Source: an uncultured Erysipelotrichaceae bacterium (GTDB lineage Bacteria > Bacillota_I > Bacilli_A > Erysipelotrichales > Erysipelotrichaceae). From it: DNA of 11,713 nucleotides. The notes beneath the pieces were generated by a model, which did not search any database, was not told the origin of the DNA, and was given only the letters and a program-made list of their open reading frames with translations. The position numbers and the translations under genes were made by a program. Below are positions 6,797 to 11,713 of this stretch, piece after piece. The stretch spans positions 1 to 11,713 of the forward strand of contig CAJKOS010000046.1 of the NCBI GenBank assembly GCA_905201565.1. The letters run 5' to 3'. Numbering within the stretch: the stretch's first letter is position 1; each line of letters opens with the position of its first letter.

Positions 6797-8389
6797 TTAT
6801 TTTTCGGTTACTGTTCTTACAGCACCATTGCCACCCATCTTTTCATTTCTCTCACTAACATCAGAGTTTATAAGATTTGCCCTTTCTTCCATAAATTCTG
6901 AATCAGCCATTAATTTCCGATTTTCATCTTCAACACCAAACATTTCAGTTAATGTTTCTGTTCCAGAGAACAGGTTTGTGCCTAGACCAAGCCTGTCTCC
7001 CTCAATGGTTGCGCCAAGTGCCGCAACAGTTGTTGGAAATGTGTCAAAAGAAGAATAAATACGGTAACTATCAGATGCCTGGTTAGTTGCTGCGGGATTA
7101 ATGTATGCCGTATAAACCTTTCTTTGGTAGTTTTCCGGTATATCTGCACAAAAGTCACTATCCATGGTTGGATGGTCACCAGTGATAACGATAGTTGTAT
7201 TGGCATACCATGGCTGCTGCGCACACCAATCCAGGAATGCACTTAACTGACGGCTGGCACATGAATAAACATTGGCATATTGATTTGAACCATGTTCTTC
7301 TCCGCATAGTTCACAAACGAAGCCATCCTCAAAATGCGTATCTACCGTTAACATTGTGAGATTAAACGGCTGTCCGGAACTACCAAGTTCGGTAAGTTTC
7401 TCCTGGGCAAACTGGTACAAGTACATATCTTCATAACCCCACCAGACTGAATAATCATCTGAAGGCAGTTTATGATTACTTTGCATATAAGGATGGTCAA
7501 GGATTTCATAATTTCCATGTGTTGAATAGTACAGTCTTCTGCCACCAAATGTCGCATCAGAACCAATGAGTAACGTATTGTGGTAACCATTGTCTTCCAG
7601 AATGTCACCTAATGTTTGTGTAGTAGAAAAGAACTGTGTCTGTTTATCCATCGAGTTATAATCTTTGAGATTCACCTTCATTGGAAGCCCTGAAGAAGAA
7701 CCAAACATTGCACCGATCGTCCACGTCGCACCGCTTAGTGCATATGCACCATTAAGTGTTGTATTACTTCCAGAGAATGTTTCATTGTTCAAAGCAATAT
7801 TTGTCAGTTCTGGAATCACATCTTCATCAAATGCACCACCATATTGTTTCGAGGAGAATGTTATTTCAGTTGATTCAAGATAAATCATGAGAAGGTTTCT
7901 CTTCTGTTCAGGAAAGGTAATGTTCACATTTATCGGATCTACATAATAATTTTCAATAAACTTTTTGTTTTCAATATTATTAGCATCAAGATATGCATTA
8001 ACATCCAGTCTTTCATAGACAACAGTTGCCGAAAAGCCTACCATTCCTGCTGTCGCAAAGATCATTGCGGTGCGCAATACCCTTCTGCCATTCTTCTTCA
8101 GGAAATGAATCAGTACAATGGCAACCATTACTGCAATAATGGAAGGAAGAAGAGCCGTCAAAATAAAGTCCTGAATCATCTCCGAATTGGTGCCTTCAAT
8201 AGGAGCATTGATCTGGTATAACAACTCATCGAGTTTGACATGAGGAAATGTTTTAAACAGCCAGAACATACTGAAAAGAACTAACGACCCTGCCCAGAAG
8301 AGAACCAGCGTCAGAAAGTTCATCAGTTTCAATATTAACATCAATGTTTTATAACTTAGCGTTTTTACGTGTTTCTTTACCTGTGCCAT
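6797..8389 (-). CDS. LtaS/OpgB-like phosphoglycerol transferase (sulfatase superfamily), paralogue 1
   Basis: The 530-residue membrane enzyme belongs to the LTA synthase/MdoB group, which moves glycerol-phosphate from phosphatidylglycerol onto a growing polymer on the outer face of the membrane. Hydrophobic segments lie at about 15-46, 75-97 and 106-124, followed by an extracytoplasmic sulfatase-fold domain. By analogy with LtaS, metal/active-site residues are E172 (in IYLESTE), the nucleophile T222 (GATWTIG), H352 (DTHFEDG) and D405-H406 (GDHPTMD). A CELC pair (359-362) and C377 match the cysteine-bearing OpgB-like subgroup. The ATG at 8387-8389 has AAAGGAGA just upstream; an in-frame ATG at 8440 would add 17 residues without a comparable site. 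It is about 95 nt downstream of the SH3b gene and closely related to the enzyme encoded at 9189-10790. Whether it makes lipoteichoic acid or decorates another polymer cannot be told. Confidence 0.9.
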   Translation of the reverse strand: MAQVKKHVKTLSYKTLMLILKLMNFLTLVLFWAGSLVLFSMFWLFKTFPHVKLDELLYQINAPIEGTNSEMIQDFILTALLPSIIAVMVAIVLIHFLKKNGRRVLRTAMIFATAGMVGFSATVVYERLDVNAYLDANNIENKKFIENYYVDPINVNITFPEQKRNLLMIYLESTEITFSSKQYGGAFDEDVIPELTNIALNNETFSGSNTTLNGAYALSGATWTIGAMFGSSSGLPMKVNLKDYNSMDKQTQFFSTTQTLGDILEDNGYHNTLLIGSDATFGGRRLYYSTHGNYEILDHPYMQSNHKLPSDDYSVWWGYEDMYLYQFAQEKLTELGSSGQPFNLTMLTVDTHFEDGFVCELCGEEHGSNQYANVYSCASRQLSAFLDWCAQQPWYANTTIVITGDHPTMDSDFCADIPENYQRKVYTAYINPAATNQASDSYRIYSSFDTFPTTVAALGATIEGDRLGLGTNLFSGTETLTEMFGVEDENRKLMADSEFMEERANLINSDVSERNEKMGGNGAVRTVTEK

Positions 8390-8454
8390 GACTCTCCTTT
8401 CAAAATTCAGAAACAGTCTAACACAACACGTAAAATTCATGAAAAGAAAACATT

Positions 8455-8478
8455 AATAATTGTGCATTTCACATTATT
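8455..8478 (-). terminator. Weak A+T-rich hairpin after the SH3b gene
   Basis: On the minus strand AATAATGTG (8478-8470) can pair with CACAATTATT (8464-8455) with one bulged base, followed by a T-rich stretch (TGTTTTCTTTTC). The low GC content of the stem makes it a poor terminator. It may only attenuate read-through from the SH3b gene into the ltaS-like gene. Confidence 0.35.
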
Positions 8479-8484
8479 TTCCCA

Positions 8485-9123
8485 TCATTCCTGATAGGTT
8501 ACCCATGTGCCTTCACTGGCAACCCATGTATTATCAGAAAGCTGATACCATGTATAACCTTCACTTTCCTGTATATTGATAACCTGGTAAGACTCACCTG
8601 CATAGGCTGAACCAACCGCGGTGCCGTTTACGCTTGGCTGGTCACGTTTGATGAGTTCCGCATTAATAACAGCTGTACCATATTGTGGTGCAGGTTCTGG
8701 TGTTTCTGCTACAGGTGTTGGTGTTGGCGTAGCAGAAGGAGTAGGCGTTGGTGTTGGTTCTGGTGTTGGTGTTTCTTCTGCGATCTGCTGTTGTCTTTGT
8801 TCAGCCAGGTGTTCCTCATCCTGTCTGTTAGAAAGAACCGCAAACAAACCAAGACCAACAAGAATGAGGGCAAGAATAACCAATACTACTATTCTTCTGA
8901 CAAGATAGCCTCTATCTTCGTCCTCTTCTTCTACCACATCATTTTTCTTCTCTGGCTGCATCGTTACTTCTACTGCATCCAGCTTCAATGTCTTTGTATG
9001 GTCATCAATAGACTTCAGATACGCTGGTTCATCTGAACTATATTCTTTTCTTTCTTCTGTTTCTTCAAGTGTCGGAAGATCAACTTCTCTTTCTTCCATG
9101 AAATCTCTGTTACTTTTATTCAT
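8485..9123 (-). CDS. Membrane-anchored protein with Pro/Thr linker and C-terminal SH3b domain
   Basis: This 212-residue protein has an acidic cytoplasmic N-terminal part (1-74), one membrane helix at about 76-97, a short charged segment, a low-complexity Thr-Pro/Glu-Pro linker at 118-146, and a C-terminal bacterial SH3-like domain at about 149-211 (pattern A-VINAELIKRDQPSVNG ... YQVI ... TWYQLSDNTWVASEGTWV). The topology is N-in, with the SH3b domain outside. SH3b domains commonly bind peptidoglycan, so the linker may let it reach the wall (inference). The ATG at 9121-9123 is preceded by GGGGA with 5 nt spacing; in-frame GTG (9135) and ATG (9129) starts overlap that site. It lies between the two ltaS-like genes on the same strand, suggesting a role in the same envelope process. 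It is not assignable to a named gene. Confidence 0.88.
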   Translation of the reverse strand: MNKSNRDFMEEREVDLPTLEETEERKEYSSDEPAYLKSIDDHTKTLKLDAVEVTMQPEKKNDVVEEEDEDRGYLVRRIVVLVILALILVGLGLFAVLSNRQDEEHLAEQRQQQIAEETPTPEPTPTPTPSATPTPTPVAETPEPAPQYGTAVINAELIKRDQPSVNGTAVGSAYAGESYQVINIQESEGYTWYQLSDNTWVASEGTWVTYQE

Positions 9124-9188
9124 AAACATCCCCACATGTTATACAACGTTACCATCATAGTGAATTTAAGGAAAAAAGAAAAGGGATT

Positions 9189-10790
9189 TTACTCCCCTTC
9201 ATCGTAAACCGTCTTGCCATGGTCTTCATGGTAGGACTTTGCCTGGTTCTCTCTCAGTTCTTCACTTGTAAAGTCAATGTCTGCCAGTTCTTCCATGAAC
9301 TCTGATTTCTTGTTCATTTCTTCTGTGACTGTTTCCAATCCATATTGTTCTAGCAGCGTTGGTTCATCTGAGAACAGGTTAGTGCCAAGTCCTAATTTGT
9401 TTCCTTCAATGGTTACTCCCATTGCCGCAAGGGTAGTTGGGAAATGATCCATTGTAGAGTATTCTCTGTAACTGTCTGACTGAACAATTACAGCTGAGTT
9501 GATATAAGAGACATATGCCCTTCTCTGGTAGCCATCCTGCATATCATTGGTGAAGTCGCCATCCATGGTTGGGTGGTCTCCCACAAGGATAATCGTTGTA
9601 TTATCATACCATGGCTGTTCTTTACACCAGTCAAGGAATTCCTCTACCTGTTTTGATGAACAAGCCATCACATCTGCGTATTGGTTACCATCAAATTCTT
9701 CACTGTATGCATTACCGCATATATCACACTTATAACCATCTTCGAAGTGTGTATCAACCGTTAACATCGTGAGGTTAAATGGTTCTTCTTGTGTAGAAAG
9801 GTTATTCAATACATCTTTGGCAAAGCTGAACAGCTTTTGATCTTCATAACCCCACCATACTTCATAGTCATCTGGAATCAATCCATTATCCTGTGCATAA
9901 CCATGGTCATAAATGGTGTAGTTACCATGTTCTGTGAAGTACAGTCTTCTTCCACCAAATGTCGCATCAGAACCAATCAGTAATGTATTACTGTAACCAT
10001 TGTCTTCAAGAATATCTCCAAAACATGTTGTGTCCGCAAAGAACCTTGACTGGGTGACCATGTCATTGTTTTCAAGGTTGTTTTTCAAAGGAAGACCAGA
10101 AGTTTGTGCAAACATAGCGCCCATAGTCCATGTCGTATACGGAAGTGCATACGCACCATTAAGTTTAGTTTCACTACCAGAGAAGTCTTCATTGCTTTGT
10201 GCAATATCTGTCAGTTCTGGAATCACATTCACATCAAAGCCACCACCATGAGATACATCAGAATATGTTGTTTCCATTGATTCAAGGAAGATATAAATCA
10301 GATTTCTTTTCTGTTCCGGGAAAACCACTTCAACATCCGTAGGATCTACATACTCATCCTCAATAAACTTTGATTCTGTATTCTGATCTTTCAGATAATC
10401 TCCGACTCCCAGTTCTGTCCAGGTATATCCCAACATCACAATAATCCCGACCAGTGCGACCAGGTTGATGATTCCTCTGAACAGATGTACTTTTTCTTTT
10501 TTTCTCCATGCTATCAGGATCAAAATAAGGAAGAAAATCACCAGAATTGTCGGGACAGCACAGACACGGACATAATCCCATATCATATCCGTATTTGTAC
10601 CGTCTAAAGGTGCTGTCAGATGATACACCAGTTCATCCATCGACAAATTCGTCCATGTTGCAAACATCCATCTTACACTTAATGCCAGGAGTACACTAAG
10701 TCCGGCTATAAAAACAGTCAGTATTTCACCCACCCAGTATAAAATCTTCAATAGAATCTCTTTCCATTTTGACGGCTGCTTTTCTCCCAT
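9189..10790 (-). CDS. LtaS/OpgB-like phosphoglycerol transferase (sulfatase superfamily), paralogue 2
   Basis: The 533-residue enzyme shares the layout and catalytic blocks of the 6797-8389 product. Hydrophobic segments lie at about 14-46, 76-96 and 105-125. Predicted catalytic residues are E170 (IFLESME), nucleophile T220 (YTTWTMG), H348 (DTHFEDG) and D405-H406 (GDHPTMD). A CDIC pair (355-358) and C377 are conserved with the paralogue. The C-terminus differs and ends in a charged tail. The start is uncertain. The ATG at 10788-10790 has AAGGCGG about 9 nt upstream and gives the same N-terminal spacing to the first helix as the paralogue. An ATG at 10836-10838 would add 16 residues (very basic, KRREKRRKRK) but has only GGGA two bases away. 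It is first of three same-strand envelope genes, behind an extended -10 promoter. Confidence 0.9.
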   Translation of the reverse strand: MGEKQPSKWKEILLKILYWVGEILTVFIAGLSVLLALSVRWMFATWTNLSMDELVYHLTAPLDGTNTDMIWDYVRVCAVPTILVIFFLILILIAWRKKEKVHLFRGIINLVALVGIIVMLGYTWTELGVGDYLKDQNTESKFIEDEYVDPTDVEVVFPEQKRNLIYIFLESMETTYSDVSHGGGFDVNVIPELTDIAQSNEDFSGSETKLNGAYALPYTTWTMGAMFAQTSGLPLKNNLENNDMVTQSRFFADTTCFGDILEDNGYSNTLLIGSDATFGGRRLYFTEHGNYTIYDHGYAQDNGLIPDDYEVWWGYEDQKLFSFAKDVLNNLSTQEEPFNLTMLTVDTHFEDGYKCDICGNAYSEEFDGNQYADVMACSSKQVEEFLDWCKEQPWYDNTTIILVGDHPTMDGDFTNDMQDGYQRRAYVSYINSAVIVQSDSYREYSTMDHFPTTLAAMGVTIEGNKLGLGTNLFSDEPTLLEQYGLETVTEEMNKKSEFMEELADIDFTSEELRENQAKSYHEDHGKTVYDEGE

Positions 10791-10898
10791 TTTTCTTTTC
10801 CGCCTTTTTTCCCTTCTTTTTGAACTATTATTTTGCATTCCCGTTCTCTTTTCTTTAGTTTTTCTTAATTTTTACTTAATTTTCACACACTATCCGCC

Positions 10899-10907
10899 AT
10901 TATAACA
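10899..10907 (-). promoter_or_regulatory. Extended -10 promoter of the second ltaS-like gene
   Basis: On the minus strand TGTTATAAT (10907-10899) is an extended -10 box with perfect TATAAT. The region at -35 (AGTGCA or GTGCAA) is far from consensus. The leader to the preferred start is about 100 nt and rich in A. Confidence 0.65.
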
Positions 10908-10930
10908 TATTTTTGAACATTTGCACTATT

Positions 10931-10958
10931 TTTTTGGAAAGTTTGTTTTTGGAAAGTT
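10931..10958. repeat. Tandem 13-nt direct repeat upstream of the ltaS-like promoter
   Basis: TTTTTGGAAAGTT occurs at 10931-10943 and again at 10946-10958, a 15-bp period. On the minus strand it reads AACTTTCCAAAAA and sits just upstream of the weak -35 region of the 10899-10907 promoter. An activator site or UP-like element is possible; no regulator is identified. Confidence 0.7.
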
Positions 10959-10974
10959 CACAGATATAACAAGA

Positions 10975-11020
10975 AGAGCGCCATGAAAAAATGAGAAAAG
11001 TTTCATTTTTTCACAGCTCT
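10975..11020 (-). terminator. Terminator of the LCP-family gene
   Basis: An 11-bp perfect stem (10984-10994 with 11003-11013) with an eight-base loop is extended, after a small internal loop, by four more pairs (10976-10979 with 11016-11019). It lies 24 nt after the gene's stop. In the minus direction it is followed by CTTCTTGTTATA. In the plus direction it is followed by a run of six T, so it may work both ways. Confidence 0.65.
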
Positions 11021-11043
11021 CTCTGATTTTTTATTCAATCCTG

Positions 11044-11713
11044 CTAATTCAAGGATTCTCCGTCTTTCAATGTGCCACCCTCTTCAACAACATTTGCCAG
11101 ATCTATAATCTCCTGAACAACATCTTCATCCGGATCCATGATAAATAACGGTATATCTCCACTGGAATAACAATATCCTTTATCATTTGTTCCCGTAGCG
11201 GCAACTGACTGGATCGTCCATGTCGCATTCTTATTCAGTTGATACTTGATCAGTGAATTAATCTGTGCTTGGGATAAATTAGTCTCCACTTCACTGCTTA
11301 CCTGATTCATGATCGTACCGGCTTTCAGAAGCATGGTCGGGGAAAGACACTTTCTGAGCATCGCGGTCAGAACTGCCTGCTGGTTCTTTCCTCTCTGATT
11401 ATCTCCATCTGCAAGTGCATGACGTTCTCTTGAGAATGCCAGTGCCTGTTCGCCATTCAGATGATTCCACCCCTCCTGAACATCCACAATACTCTGTTCC
11501 CGTCTGGAATGCAAGTTCTGAATATACATCAACTCCACCCAACGTATCTACAATATCAATCAGGGACGTGAAGTTCAGTCTTGCATAATAGTTAATATCT
11601 GTCTCATATAACTCACCCAAGGTACGCATAGAGGCATCTATACCGTAAATTCCGGCATGTGTCAATTTATCTTTCTGTCCACCGGAAACTCCAGGAATCG
11701 GAACATAATAATC
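11044..11713 (-). pseudogene. LCP (LytR-CpsA-Psr) family wall-polymer ligase, frameshifted and cut by the right edge
   Basis: LCP enzymes move teichoic acid or capsule-type polymers from undecaprenyl pyrophosphate onto peptidoglycan outside the membrane. The domain is visible but split over two frames. The first frame (11713 down to about 11507) reads DYYVPIPG..., [16 protein letters not shown]..., then [20 protein letters not shown] and YSELAF. A second frame (about 11500 to the TAG at 11044-11046) continues [38 protein letters not shown] and the usual LCP C-terminus. Going from one to the other needs loss of a single base, for example in CC (11506-11507) or GGG (11499-11501). As written, the first frame continues for about 33 foreign residues to a stop at 11399-11401. 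A sequencing error or a true null allele are both possible. The membrane anchor and first half lie outside the window. Confidence 0.85.

Noticed and set aside
8390..8425. Extended -10-like box (TGTTAGACT, minus strand) upstream of the first ltaS-like gene
   Set aside because: It matches only part of the -10 consensus and has no clear -35, so an internal operon promoter cannot be supported.
8621..8908. Plus-strand frames rich in Gly-Val or Trp-Cys repeats
   Set aside because: They are complements of the Thr-Pro linker codons of the SH3b protein and are low-complexity shadows.

Overview
The window looks like chromosomal DNA of a low-GC Gram-positive bacterium (Bacillota). The evidence is the tilS-hpt-ftsH gene order, a upp gene coupled to a DUF1146 (YwzB-type) membrane protein, two lipoteichoic-acid-synthase-like phosphoglycerol transferases, an LCP-family wall-polymer ligase gene, AGGAGG-type ribosome binding sites and TTGACA/TATAAT promoters. 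The style recalls Erysipelotrichia, but that placement is inference; there is no rRNA to test it. No tRNA, rRNA, CRISPR array, insertion sequence or phage gene is visible, and no gene-free stretch exceeds 300 bases.

Layout. (1) 1-2255, minus strand: the core cluster tilS -> hpt -> ftsH (ftsH runs off the left edge). (2) 2256-4180: an accessory pair facing each other, a plus-strand AAA/DUF4143 ATPase and a minus-strand PemK/MazF-like protein, whose 3' ends are 3 nt apart. The ATPase has a striking control region: a TTGACA -35 box and three copies of a 14-nt element in alternating orientation, one over the -10 region and two able to fold into a long hairpin against the Shine-Dalgarno. (3) 4252-5145, minus: a upp + DUF1146 operon with a clear promoter and a strong terminator. 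(4) 5161-6291, plus: a glycosyltransferase-like gene whose extended -10 box lies so close to its ATG that the mRNA is predicted to be leaderless; its promoter overlaps the upp promoter. (5) 6297-6740, minus: what looks like the C-terminal remnant of an Rpn/PD-(D/E)XK transposase-like protein. (6) 6745-11713, minus: a cell-envelope block made of an LCP-family gene (entering from the right edge and broken by a frameshift), an LtaS/OpgB-like enzyme, a membrane-anchored SH3b protein and a second LtaS/OpgB-like paralogue.

Function. Regions 1 and 3 are housekeeping: tRNA-Ile lysidinylation, purine and uracil salvage, membrane proteolysis. Region 6 fits polyglycerol-phosphate polymer synthesis and attachment of anionic polymers at the outer membrane face. 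Region 2 is the most unusual part, mainly for its apparent self-regulating DNA/RNA architecture. The two observations most worth checking are that control region and the frameshift inside the LCP domain at about 11499-11516.
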